Shown here in pieces: positions 31,947 to 45,200 of a DNA stretch of 64,000 bases. Made by a program: the position numbers and the translations under genes. Below the pieces are notes generated by a model. That model did no database searches and was not told the DNA's origin. It saw only the letters and a program-made list of their open reading frames with translations. The stretch is from Podarcis raffonei (Eukaryota; Chordata; Lepidosauria; Squamata; Lacertidae): positions 5,161,501 to 5,225,500 of the forward strand of contig NC_070604.1 in NCBI RefSeq assembly GCF_027172205.1, read 5' to 3'. Numbering within the stretch: the stretch's first letter is position 1; every line of letters starts with the position of its first letter.

Positions 31947-34900
31947 GTAAAGATTCCAGTTCTTCCCATGGCAAGGCTAAAGGATACTGGGGCAGCCCAA
32001 TCAGATGAGCGGAGTAGAAAATTAGTATTATTATTATTAATAATAACATCAATAATAGAATACATTTTGTTCTTTTAGAGCCTATAAATCTTATCTCCCC
32101 TTTGTGTGCTATAGAACCTCCTCTTACCTTTCCCAGTAAATAGTCATAGGAGCTAGTTGCAATTTATAACTGGTAATTTGAACAAGATGACTGGGGGTGC
32201 CTGGTGTCGAATCACGTTTGACTCTGCCTCCATTTTCAAGGATGTAAAAGTGCCGGTGCAAAGCTTGCCCAGCCCAACCTCCTTCTTGAGCCTATCTTTC
32301 TAAACTAGGTTTGAGAGGTGCCATTAAAGGTATAATCACTTTTATCCTTACAACTGCCTATTTTGTTCTGGTTTCCTGATCATTCCTAGCAAATATTTGT
32401 GCTGCTGCACCACAACTGAACTGGGTGAAAGGGCTGAGCTGCTGTATTTGCTGCCACAGCTATTAGTAGCAAATGTCTTTAATGCCATTGAGGAATAGTC
32501 AATGCTCTTTTAGCTTTACCATTATGTTATTTGGATTCTGTTTTGCATGGTGATTTACAAAGATACAAAAAGGGAATTCATTCCACAAAATTACTATTCT
32601 TAAGTCGTATGTTTTCAGCTCGGTCCAAGGCACAATGACATGGAAGTAATTTCTACAGAGTTCAATAGTAGTTATTGAAAAAAAGCTGAAAAAAAATAGT
32701 AAAACTTTGCTACTAGATTCTGTGGAATGTATAAAAGAGTCTTTTCTCTTAGGTAAATGTGCAAGCTAATGCAGTCAGTTCTGTCAGAGATTATTTACAT
32801 TAATATATTCTTTGGGTATACTCTGTTTCCCATTTTTTCTTCTGTTGAATTCCAGTTGTCAAAGCAATATGGCCCTGTCTTCAGCATCCAAATGGGACCC
32901 CAGAAAACTGTGGTGTTGGCAGGATATGAGACAGTAAAGGAGGCTCTGGTTAATCAGGCGGACGCATTTGCAGACAGGCCCATCGTTCCATTATTTCAAG
33001 GGCTTGCACAAGACTTCGGTGAGGCACTTCCCTTTTTATTGAAACTGGTAATGTGAATTGTGAATAATTGTCAGGCTTCAGGGAATTCGCTTCCTCCCCC
33101 CATGGCAGTAGATAAGCAGAACAAAGGAAACAGAGTCTTCTTACCAGTTAGAATTCTTCAATAATCACAGCAAGGGAGAACAAATGCCTCCCGCTAGAAT
33201 GGAGGTGCTCCCAATTAAGGATCCCCCCTCCCCCTGCCATCCCTATCCATCCACATCACTTCTACATCTCATACCCTGAGCATGTAGTTGCTGTGCTTTC
33301 TGTTCGGAGACTTTCTGAGCCCTCCTAGATCGAGGGGAGGAGGATGTTATCCAACGACTGTGAATGTGTAAACCCTCTCTCTTCCAGTGTTTCTTCTCCT
33401 AGCTCCATCCAGTATTTCCCAGCTTTTGCCTTCTCAGCTAGGCCCCTCTGCAAACCACCGATCTAAATCTATACTGTCCTCCTGCTCCTGGGGAGATTCA
33501 GGGTGAGGGGGAAGAGTCAGCTCCCACCATGCCTCCTCATTGTAGTTCTCCTCAGCATGATACCTGCCAATAATTGTCCCATGGAAAAGTAATGCCACAC
33601 ACCGAGTGGAAACTGACTAACCATTTTCTGGTCCAGCCTATACAGAGAGGAAACATGAAGGAGGCATAATGTCCGCCCATGGATTACAAAGTATCAAGCT
33701 GAGTGCCGCTGGGATCCCTGACATGTACAAACAATCCTCTACTCTGTCCTCTCTATCTATGTGTTCTCAGGTCATGCTCTGATGGCACATCTACCAGCTA
33801 CTTTGTCAAAGCTCAGAAGTCTGAGTCTGAATGGGAGAATAGCTGGGACCCATTCTCAGTTCCGTGGAAGAAATGCAGAACATAATTTATTGATATTTTT
33901 GTACAATGGCCATGCAGACATGAAACCTTTCTTCTCATCTCTTCAGGTATAGTTCTGTCTAATGGTGAGAACTGGAAAGTGATGCGGCGGTTTGCTGTAA
34001 GCACATTACGGGACTACGGAATGGGAAAGAGGTCCATCGAGGATAGAATTGTTGAGGAATGCAGTGTCCTGATAAAGAAATTTGAATCTTACGAAGGTGG
34101 GTTGTTTTCCTCTGATGCATAGCTACACTACCATAGTATCGTGTTACATATTCCTAACTTCCAGAAGCACAGATCCCAGTGTGCCTCCAGGGGTGAAGTC
34201 AAACCACTGCATAAGCATAGCACTTTAAAGGTGCTTAGAGTGTTGTGTTCCACAGGGCTCATCCACATATCCTCTTCTCCTGTTGCTTTCCCTTGGGAAA
34301 AACCACGCTGTTGAGCAATTTGGGCTTTCTCCAGTTGCCATTGGTTCTGATCTACTGCTAAAGAGTGGTTTTCCCCTTGGAAAGGAATGGGGAAGGGGGA
34401 GAAATGCTTCAACCATACCTAGAAAAAACAAAAAAAAATTTCCCTTCCAGTAGCACCTTAAAGACCAACTAAGTTAGTTCTTGGTATGAGCTTTCGTGTG
34501 CATGCACACTTCTTCAGTTTTCTTCAGCATCTGAAGAAGTGTGCATGCACACGAAAGCTCATACCAAGAACTAACTTAGTTGGTCTTTAAGGTGCTACTG
34601 GAAGGAAAAAAAATTTTTTGTTTTGACTATGGCAGACCAACACGGCTACCTATCTGTAACATACCTAGAAAGCGTGTGTGAAGTGGAAGTGTGGATGAGC
34701 CCATACTTATCGCTAACTCCAGAACTACAGTTCCCAGGGTTGGTTCCTTGTGGAGACGTAATCGGTCTGTTCCTGTAGTGTGTAAATTATACTCCAATAG
34801 CTGCTGTGACTTCCAAGCCCCTTTAAGCATTTCTTAGCCCAGCTCTGGCCACATCCAGCAGCACTTAGGATCAGTTTCTTTGATAAAGGAGGTCTACACA

Positions 34901-37900
34901 TAGGTAAGCTGCCAGTAGGGATTTAAGGCAACAAAGAGCAGACTTAAAAACAATGCCCTTTCCATACTTGGAATTTCAACAGAATATTTTTGTTTAACTG
35001 TCATATTCATGTATAGGAAACCCGACTGAGACCACCACAATTATGAATGCAGCTGTTGCCAATATAATAGTGTCCATACTACTAGGCAAGCGATTTGATT
35101 ATGAAGATCCCACATACATAAGACTTCTGAAGTTGGTCAATGAAAATATCCGGCTTTTCGGAAGCTCTTCAGTCACGGTATTCTATTTTTCCATTTAAAA
35201 CAAACAAACAGTTGATGCAAAGTATAACAGTATATGCAAAGTGGGCAGGGCAACCTGTTTATTGTATATTGTTCAGGTTTCACCACAAAACACAGAATAT
35301 TGGTCTCTTGAGAAACTTGGTGATGATTCAAAATATTTAGAAAACTCACATGGCACAGACATCCCATAACTATAATAAAGTCTCTTTTGCGCACACCCTT
35401 TCTTGTCTCACTGCCATCGGGACTCCAAGGACAAGGAAAAACAAGTGATAGTTGGTTCCATGATGGCTCAGAAGGGGCCTCCAAGGGCAGATCTCCCTCT
35501 CTGAAGGCGAACCTCCAGAGGAGAACTGCCATAGCCTACTATTCTGGGCTTGCACATAAATTATGCTATGCTGAGTTACCCCATCCCCCATTCCAAATGC
35601 CATTCAAGAGCTTTGTGTTGTATTTGGGCAATCATGCTTTGAGAGACCCAGCTGAGAGAACTGTACTGAGCTTTCCTAATGTCTCTTTTCCTTTTTTCAC
35701 ATGTTTATCCTTTCAGCTGTATAACATGTTTCCTGCTCTTGGTTTTCTTCTGGGGGCTCCTAAGACTTTCAATCAAAACAGAGATGAGCTGTTTGCCTTC
35801 ATAAATGCCACCTTCATAAAACACCTCAGAGATCTGGATGAAAATGACCAGAGGAGCTTTATTGACTCATTTCTTATCCAACAACAAGAGGTAATGGAGT
35901 CTTTTAAGTTGGCCCAGAATAAGCGTTGACATTTTCAATTCGTGTTTGCAAGTGAATGCATAAGAAGTAGTCAGGAAGTCTTATTGCAGAAGGGACCAAC
36001 ATGGCATACTTCCTACCGTTTCCCAATAGTCAGCCATTGTTAATGTGTTACAGAAGTTGCCTCTGCAGGGGCAAAGGTTGGGTGCTCACCAACATTTCTG
36101 AGAAAAATCCCCTGATCAAGAAAACAGGCCCAATGGGCGTATATGAATTTCCAGGGGTTGAATTATGTCAGACTGACCATCAGATGCTGGAGCTTCTGCC
36201 AAGAGAGATAATTATGCAGTGATAAGAGGTAATGGTTGCCAGACTCCCTTTTGATACAAGGGGGATGGGAAAATGCCTCATGTGCTGAGAAGAAGGCGTT
36301 TTTCACACTGGAGGAGATAGGAAACTTTGAGGGTGGGGAGGCATCTCAGAGCAAGGAAAAAACATTGGCCCATGCACTGACCAATCAGCCTTAAATTATG
36401 GCTTCATTTCTTTTAAGCATTACTAAGATTGGAAATTAATATGAATTGGAGTTTCTGTTTACCAATTAATTAGTACCCAGAAAAGGAAACAGGTGGTTGG
36501 GTGACGACAGAGTTCTAAATAACAGGTTGGAAATTATTTTTAAAGGGTTGGAAAAGTTATAAGATATATAGGTCTGAATTTGCTTTTAATTTTCAATCTA
36601 CACTGTCTGTAGGGTTAAGGTATAAGTGATAAAGAGCTTAGAATTATAATCCTCCCCCCTTCTTTTTGTTTTCTCTTTTAAAAAATTCTCCTCTTTTTTG
36701 GTTTCTAGCTTGTCCTGCTGCAAATACATGGCAGTCTGAGGCTGAGCCTCTTTTAGATAGGCAGGGAGGCCATTTGGGAGAGTAGGTGTTTGTACAATGG
36801 GGGAAAATGGTAGAAAGTAGAATTATTGGGTGCTAAGATCCAATTTTGGGGCAAATACTGTTTCATGAGAGAACTCTAGCAGAGATTTAAAAATCACAAA
36901 ATATGCAGCAAAGTAATAGTGGAAATATAAGTTGTTGAAAAGCATCTTTTAACATACGTATCAAATAAAGGTTCTAAACAGCTAAGAAGTTTTAATGTTA
37001 TTTCACTCTTCTTTTGATCCTCTGCCTCACTTGTGAATCTGCTGGTTGTAATGTGAAACTGCATGGCTGCGCCTTTGTGAGAGAGAAATGCTAGGAATGT
37101 ATCCCTGATAAGCAAGGACTGTGTGGATCTTAGAAAAGTGCTCAGTATGGCGAATATCCTGAAAAACACACCACTGTTGGTTGGTGCCGTACGGCAACTA
37201 TTGAATGAAAAATTGGAAGAACTCCTTCTTCTCTTCACTCCCCTCTGACTCCCAGCAGGACAGGCAGCTATTACAACCAGCAACTCTATTTGTGTTACAG
37301 GTGTTGAAAAGTGAGGCTGAAGGTAGTTGCTATCTCCAAAATATGGAGGGCACCACATTGTCTATCTCAGTTTAATGAAACAGTTCCAGATGAATATGTG
37401 GTATTTCTGAGTCATTTTTCCAGTTTAAACTATGAGTAAATACATTAAAGATCTTATGAGATGTTCAGCTGAGAACGATATATGTCAGCAAAAAGCAACA
37501 CTTTATGGGAACCCTGATTTCAGATCTCCACAAGTGTTCACCAGAAATGCTGACTTCCATGTATGTAATCATATAATACTGTTGCAGGTTTATGGGGTCA
37601 GTCTGCATGATGCCTGAGTACGTTCCAAATTGTGGGGATCTTGTACCCAGTAAGGGTTAATTATAATGGAATTGAATCTATTATTGAATCAGTCAGACAA
37701 GTTTCTTTGTGAGATGAGGGCCATATACGTGTCATGTAAATACTACCACTAGTTCATTTGTCTAAACCAGGCATAGGCAAAGTCCGCCCCTCCAGATGTT
37801 TGGGACTACAATTTCCATCATCCCTAGCTAACAGGACCAGTGGTCAGGGATGATGGGAATTGTAGTCCCAAACATCTGGAGGGCTGGACTTTGCCTATGC

Positions 37901-38709
37901 CTGGTCTAAACCAGGGGTTATCAACCTGGTCCCTACCATCCACTAGTGGGCGTTTCAGCATTCTAGGTGGACGGTAGGGGTTCTACAGCACAAGCTGAAT
38001 CCTCCTTTCATTGAACACTGGTGGGCGGTAAGAAAATTTTACCATCAGGAAAGATGCATTAGTGGGCAGTAGTTATAAAAAGGTTGACTACCACAGGTCT
38101 AAACAAAGGCATTTGGCTGAAGAGTTAAGCACCACTATGAGTATCAAAGAAGAAGGAGCTGGATTGCCAAGCTTCCCCAACCTCCTCTCTTAGCTGGTAG
38201 ATGGAGAGCAACAGCTGTGACTATGCAGAAGCAAGACATTTTGGGGTCTTGATGCTGAGCACCTCCATCTTAGGCTCGGGTTGTATATATGTGTAAATAA
38301 ACCCTACACCATCATCATCGCATAGTCTGGAAACCTGGAATCTCTCACTGCTCAGCAAGCAGCAATACTTTGATCATCAGGCCCTGTCAGGTATTCATTT
38401 TTATCTCTGCATATGAAATTTTCTCACTCCATTCGTTTTAACCCATTCATACTCTTTGCAACCCAGGAGGAGAAGAAGAACAAGACGAATGGATACTTCC
38501 ACAACGAAAACTTAAAAACTGTTGTGGCCAACTTAATAGCTGCTGGCATGGAGACCATTTCTACCACACTGCGCTGGGGACTGTTTCTAATGATGAAATA
38601 TCCTGAAATTCAGAGTGAGTGCTTTTAATTGGATTGGCTCCCATTATTCTGAGATATCTTAATTCCAGTTATATGTAACTATTAGAGAGAGAAAATGTTT
38701 ATAATTTGC

Positions 38710-38745
<36 letters not shown>

Positions 38746-41700
38746 ATAACAACTATTGTTCAGTCATAAGTTTAACATTTCAACCTGGACTGCCTTCTCC
38801 CTCTTTCTGTGGTACTTTACATTTCATATTCTTGCATACTCCAAATTATCTCAACATATTATTTTAGATATATATTCCTGTATATATCCCATATATACTT
38901 TGAGACTGCAGGTTTTTACATTAATCCTGCCAACGTCTTAATCTGTTTGCAGTTTGTTTGTGAATATTTAATAAACCATTTCCATTCCTTTCTTCTTCTT
39001 CTTTTTTAAAAAAGTTATCTTCTGGTTTTTTAAACATCTTAAACATCTTTTTTATTTTATTATATATCATTTCCCAGTAAGTTTTAACCTTATTACAAGG
39101 CCACCACATATGAAAAACGGTACCTTCTTTCTCTTTAGATTTCCAGCACATGTTCAATTTGGGTTTATACATTTAGCCAATCTACTACGTGTTAAGTACC
39201 ATCTATATAACGCTTTCTCTTAAAGTATAACATTATGTAAATTTTATATCCATGTTCAATAGACTTTCCCATCCATCCATTTCTATATTATTACCAATAA
39301 CTATTGTTCAGAGTATCATTGAAGATTTCACTTGTTCATCCTTTGTCTCCCATTCCAATAATATCTTATACATTTTAGATATCGCTTTAACATTACAGTT
39401 TAACAGGTCTCTTTCTAAGTGTGATGTTTCATCCCCAACCCCCTGCTATATATCCTTTTAAAATACTTCATTCAAATGTTGATATTGTAATCATGTTGTT
39501 AACATCTCTGATAAATCATTATTTTAATTTCAATTCTCCACCTTCTCCACTTAAATTTGTATGTTGCCCAATTTTCCATCATGTTTTTCTTTTTCACCGC
39601 TATGGGTTCTAAAGGTGAAAGCCATAGTGGTGTTTTGGTCCCCAACAGGTTTTTATACTGATCCCATACTCTATAATTCCCCCCCCCCCAATTATATGGT
39701 TTGCATTTTTAAAATTAATTTTAATTGAATTTCTGTTTTATAATAGTTAATATTATGATTGTATGGTTTGTAAAACCTTTATGCACTTTCACCTTTTCAT
39801 ACCACAAATAAATGTGCCAACCAAAAATGATATCATGACCTTCCAAATCTAAAATATGTGGATTCTTCAATAACAACCATTCCTTCAACCAGTACAGACA
39901 AGGTGCTTCATAATATTACCTCTTTTAATACAGTTTTCAACCCATTAGCTAATTTGTCTGCAAACAGTTTAGAATCTTTATTCAACAACAAAATAGGTTG
40001 ATAGCTCTTAACCAGCTTTGGATCTCTATTTTGCTTATGAATCAAAGTTATGCATGCACTCTTCCAGGATTTGGGTAACTTTCCTGCATTCAAAGATGTA
40101 TTCATAATATCTTTTAAACGATGTATTAAGTAATCCTTTATTTTTTTATATTATATTGATGAAAGTCCATAAGGTCAGGGTGCCTTCCCTAATTTACCGT
40201 TTAAAATTGCTTGCTGTAATTCCATCATTGTGACAGGTCCATTAACAAATGACATTTTATCTTTTGGTATCTTAGGTAGTCTGCTGTCTTCTAAATATCT
40301 ACCCACTTCTTCTAAATTACCTCATATTAGCTCAATATAGTTCTGTATAAAAACCTCACAAATTGATTTCTTATTTCTTTCAGATTTTGCACAACTCTAC
40401 CTCCTACATTTATTCTATTAATGCAGGTTTTTTTCTTTTTTATTCTTTATTTGCCAAGTTAATAGTTTTCATGGCTTGTTAGCCTGTTGAAATTGTTTCT
40501 GTTTAAATATTTAATTTTCCAGTATTTCTTCGTTTATTATAATTGAATATTGCATTTGCAACATATTGATATCCTGTTTCACTATCTCTTTTCAATGGGA
40601 ATTTATTAATTCTTTCCCTTTCCCTTTTATTTCTTGTAAAATTTCTTGTTTTTTCTGCTCTCTAATATTTCTTTGCCATGCACGTTGCTATGTAACCCCC
40701 ACCACCACCACATTACTACTTTACTGGCATCCCATACCACCTTTGAATCTATCTCTTGGTTCAAATTAATTTCAAAATAAGCCTATAATTTTTTTGTCCC
40801 CTTTTTCTAATATTACTTGATCATTTAATAAATTTTCATTTAGTCTCCATCTCATCGGGAAACTTGTCCCTGTTCTTAATTCCACTATTATAGAGTTGTA
40901 GTCTCATAATGTTCTTGATAGAATTTCTGCCCTCTTTACTTTAGTATACAAATCTTTAGAAGCCTCCTGTCCCAATCTAGGGAGGCTACACCATTCATAC
41001 CGCCCATCAAAATAATCTTTTCATTCAAATTTTCAAATAATATTTCTTCTAGCCTCTTTTAAAAATCTGGTTTTTTTCCTCATTAGGTGCATACACACCA
41101 ATTAATAATACTTTTTCTCCATGTGATGGTATCTAAGTTATCAATATTCTTCCTTGTTGGTCTTTGAATAATTGTTTTGGGTCCAACCCTGGTTTTATAC
41201 ACATTACAACTCCTCTCTTTTTTGTTACATCAGAAGTTACAAAGTCCTTTCCCAACCTTTTATTTAAGTTTTATTTATCCAAGTTTAACTTCTTTACATG
41301 TTCAATTTTATTCCCTTTAGTCTTATTATTTAGCCTATTTACATTCCAAGTTAGAATTTTCAAAGCCATCTTGTTCCATATTTATTTCTCTTTCGCCTCC
41401 ACCTCAGTTGAATCTTCCTCTTCCTGTCCAAATGCTCTTTCTCTAGCTAACTTTCCACCATATTTTCTCCAAAATCTGTATGGCTCAGTAGGATCACGAA
41501 ATATTTGGTTTTTACCATTATATGTAAAAGATACCACTTCAGGATATTCCCAGCAGTGATATTTTAATAATCATCCTGGATGCATATCTCTCCATCAGTA
41601 TATCAAGTTATTGGCTAAAATGTTTGTCCTATTTAAAAAATACCCGTGTCACATTCTAGAGATTAAGTATGTGAGCCTAGGGAATTGGAGAACCAGTTTA

Positions 41701-42219
41701 TTCCAGTTCTATGCTGGAGAGATTAGTATTTTGAGAGACAAAAGCCGAATCAAAGAGATAATCTTGGCAGAAAAATTAATGCTTTTCTTTTAATTTCCCC
41801 CAGTAAAGGTCCAAGAAGAAATTGCAAAGGTTGTTGGATCTTCCCAGCCAAGGATTGAACACCGAACAAAAATGCCTTATACAGATGCTGTGGTCCATGA
41901 GATCCAGAGGTTTGCCAATATTAACCCAACCAACCTGCCACATGCCACGGCTACAGATGTTACCCTTAATGGCTACTTCATTCCAAAGGTGATCCATTTC
42001 ATTGAACTGCTGCCCACTAGTTACAATATATTTTAAGGCTTTCCTGGGAGTAAGCCCCTTGGACTTCAGTGTGGCTGACATCTGTGCAGACTTGTATAGG
42101 ATTGCACTGTAAGCAAGCAACCTACCCTTTGGAAACTATCAGGCATCAGCTTCAACCCATTAAACACATCTCAGTGGGAAGGAGCACAAGGTTGGAAAAG
42201 AAACCTTTTCTGGTGGGAG

Positions 42220-42277
<58 letters not shown>

Positions 42278-45200
42278 TAAAAATAAAAATAAAAATAAAA
42301 ATAAAAATAAAAATAAAATTATTTCTACCCCGCCCATCTGGCTGGGTTTCCCCAGCCACTCTGGGCGGCTTCCATAGAAACCAAATATACACTAAAATAT
42401 CATAGATTAAAAACTTCCCTGAATAGGGCTGCCTTCAGATGTCTTCTGAATGTCAGGTAGTTGTTTATCGCTTTGACATCTGATGGGAGGGTGTTCCACA
42501 GGGTGGGCGCCACTACCGAGAAGGCCCTCTGCCTGGTTCCCTGTAGCTTTGCTTCTCGCAATGAGGGAACCGCCAGAAGGCCCTCAGTGCTAGACCTCAG
42601 TGTCTGGGCAGAACGATGGGGGTGGAGACACTCCTTCAGGTATACTGGGCCGAGGCCGTTTCGGGCTTTAAAGGTCAACACCAGCACTTTGAATTGTGCT
42701 CAGAAACGTACTGGGAGCCAATGTAGGTCTTTCAAGACCGGTGTTATGTGGTCTCGGTGGCCACCCCCAGTCACCAGTCTAGCTGCTGCATTCTGGATTA
42801 GTTGTAGTTTCCGAGTCACCTTCAAAGGTAGCCCCACGTAGAGCGCATTGCAGTAGTCCAAGCGGGAGATAACTAGAGCATGCACCACTCTGGCAAGACA
42901 GTCTGCTGGCAGTCTGCGGGCGGGCAGGGTCTCAGCCTGTGTAGCAGATGGAGCTGGTAGACAGCTGCCCTGGACAAAGAATAGACCTGTGCCTTCATGG
43001 GCAGCTGTGAGTCCAAAATGACTCCCAGGCTGCGCACATGGTCCTTCAGGGGCACAGTTACCCTATTCAGGACCAGGGAGTCCTCCACACCAGCCCGCCC
43101 CCTGTCCCCCCAAAACAGTACTTCTGTCTTGTCAGGATTCAACTTCAATCCATTAGCCGCCATCCATCCTCCAACCGCCTCCACGCACTCACACAGGACC
43201 TTCACCGCCTTCACTGGTTCTGATTTGAAAGAGAGGTAGAGCTGGGTATCATCTGCATATTGATGGACACCCAGTCCAAACCCCCTGATGATCTCTCCCA
43301 GCGGCTTCATATAGATGTTAAAAAGCATGGGGGAGAGGACGGAACCCTGAGGCACCCCACAAGTGAGGGCCCAGGGGTCTGAACACGCATCCCCCAACAC
43401 CACTTTCTGAACACAGCCCAGGAGGAAGGAGCGAAACCACTGTATAACAGTGCCCCCAGCTCCCAGCCCCTCTAGACGGTCCAGAAGGTCGATTGTATCA
43501 AAGGCCGCTGAGAGATCTAGCAGAACTAGGAAACAACTCTCACCTTTGTCCCTAGCTCGCCGGAGATCATTAACCAGTGCGACCAAGGCAGTTTCAGTCC
43601 CATGATGAGGCCTGAATCCTGATTGGAAGGGATCCAAATGGTCCGCATCCTCCAGGCGTGCCTGAAGTTGTTCAGCAACCACGCGCTCAATCACCTTGCC
43701 CAAGAATGGAAGATTTGAGACTGGGCGATAGTTGGCCATACTGGCCGGGTCTAAAGATGGTTTTTTAAGAAGCAGTTTAATGACCGCCTCTTTCAGCGGA
43801 TCTGGGAATGTTCCCTCACAGACCTGGGTTGCTGTGCGTAAGAGAAACCTGGTGGGCAAGTAGCGGCAAGAACAGGCCCATCTGCTTCCTCCAACCAGGT
43901 CTCTGTCACACATGCCAAGTCAAATCCTCCATCCACAATCAGGTCGTGGATGGCAGTGGTTTTATTCATCATTGACCTGGCATTACCCAGCAACCCCTTC
44001 AGGTCATGTGGGTTTCCCCTGTTGATTCCAGTATCCATCCGGTCAAGGCCAGACCCGGAGGCAGGGATAGTCCTCAAACAACGACTAAACCTGCCTCCTC
44101 GGTAATGACATGGTCTGGTCTTAGCGTAACTCCGCCTCCTGCCCATGATCACCAAGATCGGAGGTCCCAGTGCTTCCCCCCCTGTGGAACTTGTCCCAGC
44201 CATCGTGTTGGCTGGGGCCCCACTCCCAGGCAGCCCTGATCCCGCCCCTTAAAAACAAAACACAAACTATACAGAACCAATAAAAGAACAAAAAACAAGA
44301 ACAGAACAATTATACTAAAATTAATCCCCAACCAAATATCCATCCCACCCACCCACCCCCAACAAAGGAAAAAGGGAAATAAAGAAATAAAAATTTAAAT
44401 TGCCACCGACTGCTTGAGGACATTTTAAAACACATAAACCACTGGGAACAGGGAAGCAATGGCAGAACACTTCCCACACTTCCCCAAAAGTTTGTTCCAA
44501 ATAAGGGCTTGGGCCAGTTGAAAAAGGCCCTGGAAGAGCAGGCCCTGCAGTCCTCCCCACTGCCGATTGTCCATGACTTATATGTTAAAGTTTTTCGAAC
44601 TAAAGACATTTCTCAGAGGAACTCAAATCTCATTTCTCCTGCACTGAATATTTATTGTACTAGAGACATATGTTTATTTTTAAATAACTCTTGCTTTGCC
44701 TTTGCAGGGGACATACATCATAACATTGCTGTCCTCTGTGCTGCATGATGAATCTCAATGGGAGAAACCACATAAATTCTATCCTGAGCATTTTCTCAAC
44801 TCTGAAGGAAAATTCATAAAGAGAGATGCTTTCATGCCTTTCTCTGCAGGTAACTTTTTTTTTTACTTTTGTGTATACCTGCATAGTGTGTGCTTAGTCA
44901 ATGGGATTTTTACATGCTGGGATGTAACCTATTGTGTAAAGGTAAGAATCACATCAGTTGCTGTGGCCATTTCTGGCACCAGATCTGGCCACCATTGGTG
45001 TGCGGCCCCTGGAATGCTGCTCACCAGGGAATGTGGCCCTCAGGCTGAGAAAGGTTTTCCACCCCTGGTTTTCAGCATTGCAGGATGGCTCGTATTGGCA
45101 GCTCATAATTCTTTTAAGATGGGCACCGTGAGCTGTTATTTTATCTCTGCATTTTAATCTGCTTTAAAGTATTTGTGATGATGCTATTGAGCAACTGCTA

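Noticed and set aside
34531-34560. Hammerhead-ribozyme-like core (CTGAAGA, hairpin gtgtgcatgcacac, GAAA)
   Set aside because: There is an extra A between the core and stem II, and I find no convincing stem III with a cleavage site. It is a resemblance only; a covariance-model search would decide.
42873-43913. 346-codon frame as a host gene
   Set aside because: It carries YADD and [10 protein letters not shown] reverse transcriptase motifs and lies inside a LINE with (AAT)n tail.
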